A stretch of DNA of 64,000 bases from Niastella caeni (lineage in GTDB: Bacteria > Bacteroidota > Bacteroidia > Chitinophagales > Chitinophagaceae). Numbering within the stretch: position 1 is the first letter of the stretch; each line of letters starts with the position of its first letter. Below the pieces are notes generated by a model. That model did no database searches and was not told where the DNA came from. It saw only the letters and a list, made by a program, of their open reading frames with translations. The position numbers were made by a program, and so were the translations under genes. The stretch covers positions 558,001 through 622,000 of the forward strand of contig NZ_STFF01000003.1 in the NCBI RefSeq assembly GCF_004834005.1, written 5' to 3'. This document shows positions 27,079-35,914 of the stretch, one piece after another.

Positions 27079-29133
27079 ATGCCTGATCAGCAAACGATAC
27101 TATTTGAAAGCGAAGCCGGCTTTCAGGCCCTGTTCCAATATGCCACCGTTGGCATCCTCGTAATCGACCGGGAAGGTTATATTCAATTGGCCAACCCCTG
27201 CATTGAAAAAATTTTTGGTTATAATACACCGGAACTTATTGGTAAACCAGTAGAATTGCTGATACCCGAAGCCTTGCGAAAAAGGCATGCACAGCATATT
27301 GAAGGGTATTTTGCAAATCCAAAAGCCAGACCGATGGGTTATGGCCTGAACCTGTTTGCACGCAGTAAAGAAGGAACCGAGTTTCCTGTGGAAATCAGCT
27401 TGGGACACTATGAATTTTACGGAGAGCAGCTCGCTGTTGCCTTTGTTACTGATATAACCGAAAGAAAAAAGGCCGAAGACCATGCAAAGGAGAGCGAAAA
27501 GGAATACCGCTTCATATTTGAAGGAATCCATGAATCGTTTATGCTTCAGCAGATCATAAAAGATAACAATGGCAATATTATTGATCTGCTTTTTTTGGAA
27601 ATTAACCCTGCCACAGAAAAAATCATCCAAAAGCACCGTAATGAAATCATTGGTCATTGCAGAAGTGAATTTTTCGGGGCGCTGGATGACACCCTGATTA
27701 AAATTATTTCCCGGGTTGAAAAGGGAGAAAATGTGAGATACCAGCAATATATCCATTCAATAGGCCGCTGGTTCGACCGGAGCTTTTATTCGCTTAAAAC
27801 GGGGCAATTAATAACGTTGAGCACTGATATAACCCAGCGTAAACGTGATGAAGAAGCTTTACGGGAAAGCCAGCTTATCCTTGAATCGGAAGCAGCCGCA
27901 TTATCCTACCTCAACGAATGTGGCACGCGTCTTTGGCAAATAAACGATCTGCAGGAGGGCCTTGATGAAATGCTTACTGCGACCATTAAATTAATGAATA
28001 CTGACAAAGGCAATATACAGCTCCTTAACCCCGAAAAACAAGTGCTGATCATTGCCGCCCAAAAAGGATTTTCGCAGGAGTTCCTTGCCTATTTTAAGGA
28101 GGTATCAGTAAACGATGATTCTGCCTGCGGAAGAGCGCTGAAGGCAAAAATACAAATCACTATTGAAGATACCGAAACAGATCCTTCATTTGCACCTTAC
28201 AGGGAAATAGCCCGGAAATCAGGGTTCCGGGCTGTTCAGTCTACCCCATTATTTGGCCATGACGGATTACCGATAGGAATGATCTCTACCCATTTCGAAA
28301 ATACGCACCGCTTCACGCCACAGGAATTAAACAAACTGGAGCTATATGCCCGGAAAGCAGAAAGCTTTATTGAGCGTTACAAAATGTATGAAGCATTGGA
28401 AAAAAAAGTGAAAGAAAGAACACACGAACTTACCGAAGCACTGGAAAGAGAAAAAGAATTGAGTGACCTAAAATCCCGATTCCTGTCGATCGCATCACAT
28501 GAATTCCGAACGCCGCTAAGCACCATACTCTCCAGCACTTCGCTTATTGACAAATATAACAAAGAGGAACAGGAAGAAAACCGTAAAAAACATACGGCAC
28601 GCATTAAATCATCTGTAAAAAACCTTACCGATATATTAGATGATTTTCTTTCGCTTGACAAGCTGGAACAGGGAAAAGTAAAAGTAACCAAGAACATAAT
28701 AAACCTGCATGAGTTTTCAACCGAAATTATTGAAGAACTGAACGGAATATTGAAAGCCGGACAGGTAATAAATTTGTCTTATAATGGAGACAGAAATATT
28801 GAGCAGGATAAAAAAATCCTGAGGAATGTATTGCTTAATCTTCTATCCAATGCCATCAAGTATTCAGCAGAGCACAAAGCGATCTTTTTGTCTGTTGACA
28901 TAGAAAACAACCTTGTTTCAATGAAGGTGAAAGATGAAGGGATCGGGATACCCGAAGAAGATCAGAAAAACCTGTTCAGTAAATTCTACAGAGCAAAGAA
29001 CGCAATAGCAATTCAGGGCACCGGGCTTGGTTTAAATATTGTAAAAAGATATGTAGAGCTGCTTGACGGCGAAATTACATTTATCAGCAAACAGAACGAG
29101 GGTTCTACCTTTATGATCAGTTTCCCGGCATAA
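27079..29133 (+). CDS. Cytoplasmic PAS-PAS-GAF sensor histidine kinase
   Basis: A 684-residue kinase without membrane segments. Order: PAS (about 10-130, ending TDITERK), PAS (about 142-255, ending TDITQRK), GAF (about 285-435), coiled coil, HisKA with phospho-acceptor His474 in ASHEFRTPL, and HATPase with NLLSNAIKYS, DEGIGIPE and GTGLGLNI. Soluble PAS/GAF sensors often read redox state, gases or small molecules. The gene has no tandem boxes and no partner regulator beside it; it could feed the receiver at 17560 or the unknown regulator of the surrounding genes (inference). Confidence 0.92.
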   Translation: MPDQQTILFESEAGFQALFQYATVGILVIDREGYIQLANPCIEKIFGYNTPELIGKPVELLIPEALRKRHAQHIEGYFANPKARPMGYGLNLFARSKEGTEFPVEISLGHYEFYGEQLAVAFVTDITERKKAEDHAKESEKEYRFIFEGIHESFMLQQIIKDNNGNIIDLLFLEINPATEKIIQKHRNEIIGHCRSEFFGALDDTLIKIISRVEKGENVRYQQYIHSIGRWFDRSFYSLKTGQLITLSTDITQRKRDEEALRESQLILESEAAALSYLNECGTRLWQINDLQEGLDEMLTATIKLMNTDKGNIQLLNPEKQVLIIAAQKGFSQEFLAYFKEVSVNDDSACGRALKAKIQITIEDTETDPSFAPYREIARKSGFRAVQSTPLFGHDGLPIGMISTHFENTHRFTPQELNKLELYARKAESFIERYKMYEALEKKVKERTHELTEALEREKELSDLKSRFLSIASHEFRTPLSTILSSTSLIDKYNKEEQEENRKKHTARIKSSVKNLTDILDDFLSLDKLEQGKVKVTKNIINLHEFSTEIIEELNGILKAGQVINLSYNGDRNIEQDKKILRNVLLNLLSNAIKYSAEHKAIFLSVDIENNLVSMKVKDEGIGIPEEDQKNLFSKFYRAKNAIAIQGTGLGLNIVKRYVELLDGEITFISKQNEGSTFMISFPA

Positions 29134-29167
29134 GCCCTGTGACACCTTCGCCCTTAAAACCGGTTAT

Positions 29168-29233
29168 TGACAAAAATCGTATGAATGTTTGATCATAGTC
29201 AGCAAAACAGGTAGTGCCTGTAAAGTAAATTGC
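29168..29233 (+). promoter_or_regulatory. Tandem-box promoter of the Hsp20-like/phosphorylase/MgtA operon
   Basis: Distal TGAC-AAAA-ATCG at 29168-29179 (one mismatch), proximal TGAT-CATA-GTCA at 29190-29201 (perfect), centres 22 bp apart; -7-like TAAATTGC at 29226-29233 begins 30.5 bp from the proximal centre. The element covers the TTG at 29230, so that codon cannot be the start of translation. Confidence 0.7.
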
Positions 29234-29250
29234 AATCACAAGTTGCTACC

Positions 29251-29682
29251 GTGGTTAAAAATCCAAAATATCATTACACAGCCGCCTCCATATATCCGGG
29301 CATATATCAACCTGTTTTTACCAAAGAGCAGGAACAGTTAAAGATCAAAGGCAGTAAACCGCCGGTAAACATTATCGGGTTTTCCGACTATTACCAAATT
29401 GAAATGCCGGCGCCCGGTTTTAGAAAAGAGGATTTCTTTATAAAGACACAGGGCTGTTCTTTGGTAATTGTTGCATATAAAAAATGCTGCGACGCAACCA
29501 ACGAGGCACATTACCACCATCACGGATTTCATTGCAGGTATATAAGCAGAAGCGTTGAACTGCCAGGTGATGCCGATACCGAATTTGGTACCGCTGAATA
29601 TAAAAATGGCATTTTATATATCTACCTGTATAAAACAAACTATCCTGTACAAAACGCTCAAAACTTTATCATCGTGTATTAA
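29251..29682 (+). CDS. Divergent Hsp20-like (alpha-crystallin fold) protein
   Basis: About 143 residues. The core domain shows PVNIIGFSDYYQIEMPAPGFRKEDF, where ordinary Hsp20 has the VAAPG turn, and the closing KNGILYIYLYK, equivalent to the GVLxIxLPK signature but with Leu-Pro lost. It is rich in His and Cys in the middle (KKCCDA, HYHHHGFHC), unlike normal small heat-shock proteins, and might bind metal. GTG 29251 is chosen because the promoter element overlaps the earlier TTG. It leads an operon with the phosphorylase and MgtA genes. Confidence 0.75.
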   Translation: MVKNPKYHYTAASIYPGIYQPVFTKEQEQLKIKGSKPPVNIIGFSDYYQIEMPAPGFRKEDFFIKTQGCSLVIVAYKKCCDATNEAHYHHHGFHCRYISRSVELPGDADTEFGTAEYKNGILYIYLYKTNYPVQNAQNFIIVY

Positions 29683-29706
29683 TTAGTTATAAAATAAAAA
29701 TAACGC

Positions 29707-31449
29707 ATGAGCTTTTCATTTAGTCATCCATATCAATATTCCTATGAATATTCGCGTCCGGTTGCTTATTTCTGTATGGAATATGCTATTCATCAACCGT
29801 TGAAACTATATGCGGGGGGATTGGGATTTCTGGCCGGTTCACACATGCGCAGTGCCTTTGAATTGAAGCAGAACATGGTTGGGGTTGGCATTTTATGGAA
29901 GTATGGGTATTATGACCAGGTTCGAAAAAGTGATCAGACCATGGATGTGCTGTTCCAGGAAAAGATCTACGGCTTTTTAATTAATACAGATATTAAGTTC
30001 ACGATAAAGGTTTCAGGTCACGATGTATGGGTAACTGTTTATTACCTTCCGCCCGAAGTATTTAAAACGGCGCCCCTTTTCTTGTTATCCACAGATGTAC
30101 CCGAAAACGATTATCTGGCTAAAACAATTTCACATAAATTATATGACGCCAATCCCGAAACAGCTATCGCAGCTGCCATTTTGCTGGGCGTTGGCGGTGC
30201 AAAACTTTTTGAAATTTTAGACTGGAAACCCGAAATATATCATTTGAATGAATCACACGCGCTGCCACTCATATTTCACCTGTATGATCAGCTCAAGGAT
30301 ATCGGGAAGGTCAGGGAGAAAGTAGTATTTACCAATCATACTCCCGAACAGGCCGGCAACCCTGAGTCAGACTTTCTGCTTCTTGAAAAAATGGGATTCT
30401 TTTGCTGCATACCTGTTACTGAAGTACGGATGATCACCAAAATGCAAGGTCGCTTTTTGAACCATACCTTAGCTGCGCTAAGATTGTCGGGAATAGCCAA
30501 CGGCGTATCTAAAATGCATCTTGAGACCCTGCAAAATATGTGGCAACCCTATAACGGCGATATATGTTCAATCATTTCAATCACCAACTCACAGAACTTT
30601 ACTTATTGGGCCGACCATGAAATGTATCAGGAAGCATCGAACAACAATATGCCAGGTTTACAGAAAAGAAAATCACAGGGGAAGGCCAACCTGTTTGAAG
30701 TGGTAGCCGATCAAACCGGGGAAATTTATGATGAGAAAATATTCACCATCGTCTTTGGAAAACGGTTTGCCGGTTATAAACGGGCCGACTTACTTTTTTA
30801 TGACATGGAAAGGTTCAACACAATTGTAAATAATACGGCAAGACCGGTTCAAATCATTTGGGCCGGCAAGCCTTATCCCATGGACTATACCGCTATTGGT
30901 ATATTCGATAAAATTGTAAATATTACCAAGACCTATAAAAATTGTTCCATATTGGTTGGGTATGAATTAAAACTTTCCAAACTACTAAAAAACGGAGCAG
31001 ACGTTTGGCTGAACAATCCCCGCCTAACCCATGAAGCTTCAGGTACCAGTGGCATGGCTGCGGCAATGAATGGCGCCATCAATGTAAGCACCCCCGATGG
31101 CTGGTTTCCTGAATTTGCAAAAGACAAAATAAACAGCTTTGTTATTCCCCCTGCCCCGCCGGGCTTGCCAGATCATGAACAGGACGCTGTGGAAGCCAAG
31201 AACCTGTACGACCTGCTGGAAAAAGAGATCATCCCCATGTATTATGATTATCCTGCCAGGTGGCTGACCCTTATAAAAAACAGCATGCAGAATATTATGT
31301 CTTATTTCGACAGCAATCGAATGGCGGCTGAATATTATGAAAAGATGTATTCAGTAAACGCCCGGCAAAACGTGGAAAAAAAATACGTTGTTGAAAAGAA
31401 ACCGGAAATGAAAGAACCCACGATAATAACAGCCCCGGAAGAAATGTAA
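29707..31449 (+). CDS. Alpha-glucan phosphorylase-family protein (short GT35), cofactor lysine missing
   Basis: A 580-residue protein of the short glycogen/maltodextrin phosphorylase group (TIGR02094-like). N-terminal PVAYFCMEYAIHQPLKLYAGGLG and GVGILWKYGYYDQ, the HLNESHALP segment (about 179-187), FGKRFAGYKR (350-359) and WLNNPRLTHEASGTSGM (434-450) are all where expected. The residue that should be the pyridoxal-phosphate lysine (SGMK in the family) is Ala451, encoded by GCT, and no lysine replaces it nearby. Without it the enzyme could not bind PLP in the usual way, so it may be inactive, regulatory, or a retaining glycosyltransferase of another kind. It follows the Hsp20-like gene by 24 bases. 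Confidence 0.85.
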   Translation: MSFSFSHPYQYSYEYSRPVAYFCMEYAIHQPLKLYAGGLGFLAGSHMRSAFELKQNMVGVGILWKYGYYDQVRKSDQTMDVLFQEKIYGFLINTDIKFTIKVSGHDVWVTVYYLPPEVFKTAPLFLLSTDVPENDYLAKTISHKLYDANPETAIAAAILLGVGGAKLFEILDWKPEIYHLNESHALPLIFHLYDQLKDIGKVREKVVFTNHTPEQAGNPESDFLLLEKMGFFCCIPVTEVRMITKMQGRFLNHTLAALRLSGIANGVSKMHLETLQNMWQPYNGDICSIISITNSQNFTYWADHEMYQEASNNNMPGLQKRKSQGKANLFEVVADQTGEIYDEKIFTIVFGKRFAGYKRADLLFYDMERFNTIVNNTARPVQIIWAGKPYPMDYTAIGIFDKIVNITKTYKNCSILVGYELKLSKLLKNGADVWLNNPRLTHEASGTSGMAAAMNGAINVSTPDGWFPEFAKDKINSFVIPPAPPGLPDHEQDAVEAKNLYDLLEKEIIPMYYDYPARWLTLIKNSMQNIMSYFDSNRMAAEYYEKMYSVNARQNVEKKYVVEKKPEMKEPTIITAPEEM

Positions 31450-31457
31450 AAAATGAA

Positions 31458-33980
31458 ATGATAACCTGGCATTTTTCTTCGGCAACAACAGACGAGCTGT
31501 TTGCTCAACTACAGTCCTCACCCAAAGGATTGCAGATTGCCGTTGCCGCCGAACGGGAAAAAAGCCAGGCTAAGTTATTTAAAACAGAGGGCCGATATAA
31601 GAAAGAAATAAAATTACTGATCAGGCAATTCACCAATCCGCTTGTTCTTTTACTGGTAATTGCAGTTTGTTTATCTGTGATACTGGGCGAGTCTTCAGAC
31701 AGTATTATCATTCTTATTATTCTGTTAACGACAGGGCTGCTGGGGTTCTGGCAGGAATTAAATGCCAGTCGGGCTGTTGAGAAACTGCGGGGTTTAACAG
31801 AAATGAAGCATACCGTATTGCGCGATAATCAACCGGTGCAGCTATCAACCAGGCAAATTGTTCCGGGAGATATTCTCTTGTTCGATGCCGGCGATATTAT
31901 TCCTGCCGATTGCCGCATCATCGAATGCAATGACCTGCATATGAATGAAAGCACCCTGACCGGCGAATCGTACCCGGTTGAAAAATCGGCGGCTACCCTG
32001 AACGATTCTCTACCATTAAGTAAAAAATACAATTGCCTGTGGCAGGGGACCAATGTAGTTAGCGGTTCCGCCACGGCCATAGCCGTTCAGGTGGGCTCCG
32101 AAACAATATTTGGCCAAATGTCGCACAGCCTTATTCAAACAACAGAAACCGCCTTTGAAAAAGGGATCAGGCATTTTGGTTTTTTTCTTTTAAAGGCAAC
32201 AGTTATGCTATCGCTGACCATCCTGTTGTCAAACTTGTATTTCCAGAAACCCATTTTTGAATCTATTCTATTTTCACTTGCACTGGCTGTTGGTATGGCG
32301 CCCGAACTGCTGCCGGCTATTATGACATTTGCCATGGCAGCCGGCACCAGAAGAATGTTAAAGAAGAAAGTAATTGTGAAAAAGCTCTCCGGCATTTTTA
32401 ATTTCGGAGAAGTGAATGTCTTATGCACCGACAAAACGGGCACGATCACAGAAGGTGTTATTTCCGTAAAAGATATAGTTGACATAACCGGTAAAAGAAA
32501 TGACCGGCTTCGCTTATTCGCCTTTTTGAACGCTTTCTTTCAAAAAGGGTTTACCAACCCTATTGACCAGGCGATAACCTCATTGAATATTCCTATTACC
32601 GGCTTCGAGAAAATTAATGAAATCCCCTATGACTTTATTCGAAAAAGGTTGAGCGTAGCGGTGAACCAGGGCGCCAATTGCTTTTTTATTACCAAAGGCG
32701 CTTTTAAAAATGTGCTGGAGGTTTGCCGTTATATAGAAGCTCCGGGCGGAACAAAAGAACCGCTCACTGAAAAGATAAGCCACCAGCTTAATGCTGATTT
32801 TATTACCTATAGCAATTCGGGATACAGGGTATTGGGTTTAAGTTACAAGCCCATGGAAACAGATAAAATGAAAAGGATCGACGAACAGGATATGATATTC
32901 CTTGGATTTATTTTACTGGAAGATCCCCTGAAAGAGTCTACCCTCTCGTCATTTAAAAAGCTGGAACAGTTAAATATCCGGGTGAAGATCATTACCGGCG
33001 ACAACCGGTTCGCCGCTTATCAGGTATCACAAAAACTGGGCATGAAAGAACCGGTTATTTTAACCGGTGAAGAAATGAATACATTATACCCTGAAGCGTT
33101 GGTGGTAAAAGCCCGGCATACCGATATTTTTGCCGAAATAGAGCCACACCAGAAAGAGCTCATCATAAAAGCGCTTCAAAAATCACATTTTACCGTAGCC
33201 TATATTGGCGACGGCATTAATGATGCGGCTGCTATCAATGCGGCAGACGTTGGCATATCAACAAATAATGCAGCTGATATTGCCAGGGAAGCCGCAGATT
33301 TTGTACTGATGGAAAAGGACCTCTCTGTGCTGGCAGATGGTGTGTATGAAGGCAGAAAGTCTTTTATAAATTCCATGAAATATATTTTTATTTCTACCGG
33401 GGCCACCTTCGGCAATATGTTCAGTATTGCAGGCGCTTCATTATTCTTACCTTTTCTGCCCATGTTGCCCAAACAGATCTTACTAACGAATCTTGTAACA
33501 GATCTACCCTTTTTATCGGTTGCCTCAGATCATGTAGATGATGAGGAATTAACCAAACCCCAAAAGTGGGATCTTTCATTGATCCGCCGCTTCATGGTCG
33601 TTTTTAGTTTACATAGTACCTTTTTTGATTTTTTAACCTTCTATATATTATATCATTATTTCAAACTGTCCAATTCGTCGTTTCAAACCGGTTGGTTTTT
33701 AGAATCCACTATCACCGAATTATTGATCCTCTTTGTGGTACGTACCAAAAAAACCGTCATCAAAAGCAAACCCGGCAGGTTGTTGCTGATTACATCGCTC
33801 ATTGCACTGGGTATTATAATATACCTTCCCTACTCGCCGGTTGCAGCGCTATTGGGATTTTCTATTTTAAATCCGCTGCAAATAATTACCATTACACTGA
33901 TATTAGTGGCCTATATCATTACAGCAGACCTGTTGAAAAGAGCTTTTTTTAATCATAATGGAAATAAAAAATTGCGGTAG
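31458..33980 (+). CDS. mgtA: Magnesium-type P-ATPase (MgtA/MgtB-like, P3B)
   Basis: An 840-residue pump. TGES (168-171), phosphorylation site DKTGT at Asp325, MAPELLP in helix M4 (280-286) as in MgtA's TPEMLP, GDGINDAAAI in the hinge, and FLPFLPMLPKQILLTNLVTDLP followed by VDDEELTKPQKWD, which is the characteristic P3B C-terminal region. It would import Mg2+ down its gradient with ATP use. It begins 8 bases after the phosphorylase and shares its operon. Confidence 0.92.
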   Translation: MITWHFSSATTDELFAQLQSSPKGLQIAVAAEREKSQAKLFKTEGRYKKEIKLLIRQFTNPLVLLLVIAVCLSVILGESSDSIIILIILLTTGLLGFWQELNASRAVEKLRGLTEMKHTVLRDNQPVQLSTRQIVPGDILLFDAGDIIPADCRIIECNDLHMNESTLTGESYPVEKSAATLNDSLPLSKKYNCLWQGTNVVSGSATAIAVQVGSETIFGQMSHSLIQTTETAFEKGIRHFGFFLLKATVMLSLTILLSNLYFQKPIFESILFSLALAVGMAPELLPAIMTFAMAAGTRRMLKKKVIVKKLSGIFNFGEVNVLCTDKTGTITEGVISVKDIVDITGKRNDRLRLFAFLNAFFQKGFTNPIDQAITSLNIPITGFEKINEIPYDFIRKRLSVAVNQGANCFFITKGAFKNVLEVCRYIEAPGGTKEPLTEKISHQLNADFITYSNSGYRVLGLSYKPMETDKMKRIDEQDMIFLGFILLEDPLKESTLSSFKKLEQLNIRVKIITGDNRFAAYQVSQKLGMKEPVILTGEEMNTLYPEALVVKARHTDIFAEIEPHQKELIIKALQKSHFTVAYIGDGINDAAAINAADVGISTNNAADIAREAADFVLMEKDLSVLADGVYEGRKSFINSMKYIFISTGATFGNMFSIAGASLFLPFLPMLPKQILLTNLVTDLPFLSVASDHVDDEELTKPQKWDLSLIRRFMVVFSLHSTFFDFLTFYILYHYFKLSNSSFQTGWFLESTITELLILFVVRTKKTVIKSKPGRLLLITSLIALGIIIYLPYSPVAALLGFSILNPLQIITITLILVAYIITADLLKRAFFNHNGNKKLR

Positions 33981-34009
33981 CAGCCCCGCTGTATAAACTT
34001 CCGGCGACA

Positions 34010-35905
34010 TCAGTTTTGCAATGCTTCCACGTGCAGTTTGCCATGCTTTTTTAATTCATGTTCCCTTACCATTGCATACAACACCGGTAAAACGATCAAT
34101 ACAAACAATGTTGAAGTGATTAAACCAAATACAAATGGGTAAGTGATCGGCTTCATAACATCGCTGCCCGGACCGGTGGCCACCAGTACAGGCAAGAGTC
34201 CGAGAATATCAACAATAACAGTCATTAATTTCGGCCGTAAACGCAGTACTGCCCCATCGTAAATTGCGTCTTCCAATTCCTCTTTATTCAGCAGCCGTTG
34301 CTGCTCATTCAATAGGGCCATTTTTTTGCCCAGCATATTATTCAGGTAAACCAGCATCAACACCCCGGTTTCCACGGCTATGCCAAACAGCGCAATAAAC
34401 CCAACAGCAACAGCTACCGAAAAATTCAGATCGAAGAAATAAAGTGAATAAACACCTCCAACCAACGCAATTGGTATGGAAGATAACACGATCAGCACTT
34501 CCCGCATCGAATGAAAAGTGAAGTAGAGAATGACCATGATGATCAGCAATACAACTGGTAAAATTATTGTAAGCCGTTTTTCGGCCCGTACCTGGTTCTC
34601 ATACTGGCCGCTCCACTCAAGGAAATATCCTTTCGGGAGTTTTTGTACCGCGCCGGCCAACTTTTTCCTGGCCTCCGCTACCGTGCTGCCAAGATCGCGG
34701 TCCCTTACATTAAATAACAGCGTTCCCCTGAGCATGGCATTCTCGGAGTTGATCATCGGCGGACCTTCGTTTATATCAATATCGGCTACAGCGCCCAACG
34801 GTATCGGACCATAGTCCATTGTAATAACCGGAAGCCTGCCCAGCTTTGTGATTGAATTGCGGTAATCCTGCGCCAGCCGCACATTTACCGGGAAACGTTG
34901 CCGCCCTTCAACAGTCTGTGTAATGTTCATTCCGCCCAAAGCTGTTTCGATGAACATGTTCACATCATCAACGGAGAGATTGTACCGGCCCAGCTCTTCT
35001 TTTTTGATCTTTATATCGATGTATTTCCCCCCGGTTACCGGTTCTACATACAGGTCCTTTATACCGTCAACGCCAGCCAGTGATTGCCTGAATTGCTGCG
35101 CCAGCTGGTTAATGGTATCAAGGTTTTGTCCATAAATTTTTACGCCCACATCTGTTCGGATGCCGGTTGAAAGCATGTTGATGCGGTTGATGACGGGTTG
35201 CGTCCAGCCATTTATAACACCAGGGATTTGAAGTTTTGCATTCAATTCATTGATAAGATCATTTTTGGAGACACCTTTTCGCCATTGGGATTGTGGCTTC
35301 AGTAATATGATGGTTTCAATCATGCTCATTGGCGTATTATCCGTAGCCGTGCTGGCGCGTCCTGCTTTACCGAGTACGTTTTGTACTTCAGGAATGGTGT
35401 GAATCAGTTTATCCTGCACCTGCATAATGCGTTTGATCTCGGAATTGGAAACATCAGGCAGTGTAACAGGCATAAAAAGCAGGGAACCTTCATCGAGCGG
35501 CGGCATAAATTCCCTTCCCAGCCGCATAACAAGCGGTATACTTCCTGCCAGTATTAAAAGACAAATGAAAAGGGTAAGTTTTTTCCATTGTAAGCACCAT
35601 CGCAACACCGGCGAATATATAAAGTTAAAAAACCTGGATACGGGATGGCGGCTCTCGGGTCTTACCTTACCTTTCAGCAAAAAGACCATCAGCACCGGCA
35701 CCAGGAAAACAGCCACCAATGCCGAACCGATCATGGCAAATGTTTTTGTTAAAACAAGGGGAGTGAAAAGTTTATTTTCCTGACCGGTCAAAAATAAAAC
35801 AGGACTGAAAGAGACAAGCGTAACCAGTATAGAACTAACCACAGCTTTTCCAATCATTTTTGAAGAAGCGCCAATCTTTTGTTCTCTAACTTGTTTGTTG
35901 AGCAT
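34010..35905 (-). CDS. CusA/CzcA-type RND pump, C-terminal part of a broken gene
   Basis: These 631 residues continue the HME-RND protein at 35915-37177 in the same frame: transmembrane block with FSPVLFLTGQENKLFTPLVLTKTFAM, the second porter domain with NMLSTGIRTDVGVKIYG, and the last helix group ending FVLIVLPVLYAM. The ATG at 35905 follows tandem in-frame stops TAA-AAG-TGA. If both halves were one reading frame the protein would be about 1,055 residues, the normal length. It could be made by re-initiation or be a decaying gene. Confidence 0.88.
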   Translation of the reverse strand: MLNKQVREQKIGASSKMIGKAVVSSILVTLVSFSPVLFLTGQENKLFTPLVLTKTFAMIGSALVAVFLVPVLMVFLLKGKVRPESRHPVSRFFNFIYSPVLRWCLQWKKLTLFICLLILAGSIPLVMRLGREFMPPLDEGSLLFMPVTLPDVSNSEIKRIMQVQDKLIHTIPEVQNVLGKAGRASTATDNTPMSMIETIILLKPQSQWRKGVSKNDLINELNAKLQIPGVINGWTQPVINRINMLSTGIRTDVGVKIYGQNLDTINQLAQQFRQSLAGVDGIKDLYVEPVTGGKYIDIKIKKEELGRYNLSVDDVNMFIETALGGMNITQTVEGRQRFPVNVRLAQDYRNSITKLGRLPVITMDYGPIPLGAVADIDINEGPPMINSENAMLRGTLLFNVRDRDLGSTVAEARKKLAGAVQKLPKGYFLEWSGQYENQVRAEKRLTIILPVVLLIIMVILYFTFHSMREVLIVLSSIPIALVGGVYSLYFFDLNFSVAVAVGFIALFGIAVETGVLMLVYLNNMLGKKMALLNEQQRLLNKEELEDAIYDGAVLRLRPKLMTVIVDILGLLPVLVATGPGSDVMKPITYPFVFGLITSTLFVLIVLPVLYAMVREHELKKHGKLHVEALQN

Positions 35906-35914
35906 AGTTCACTT

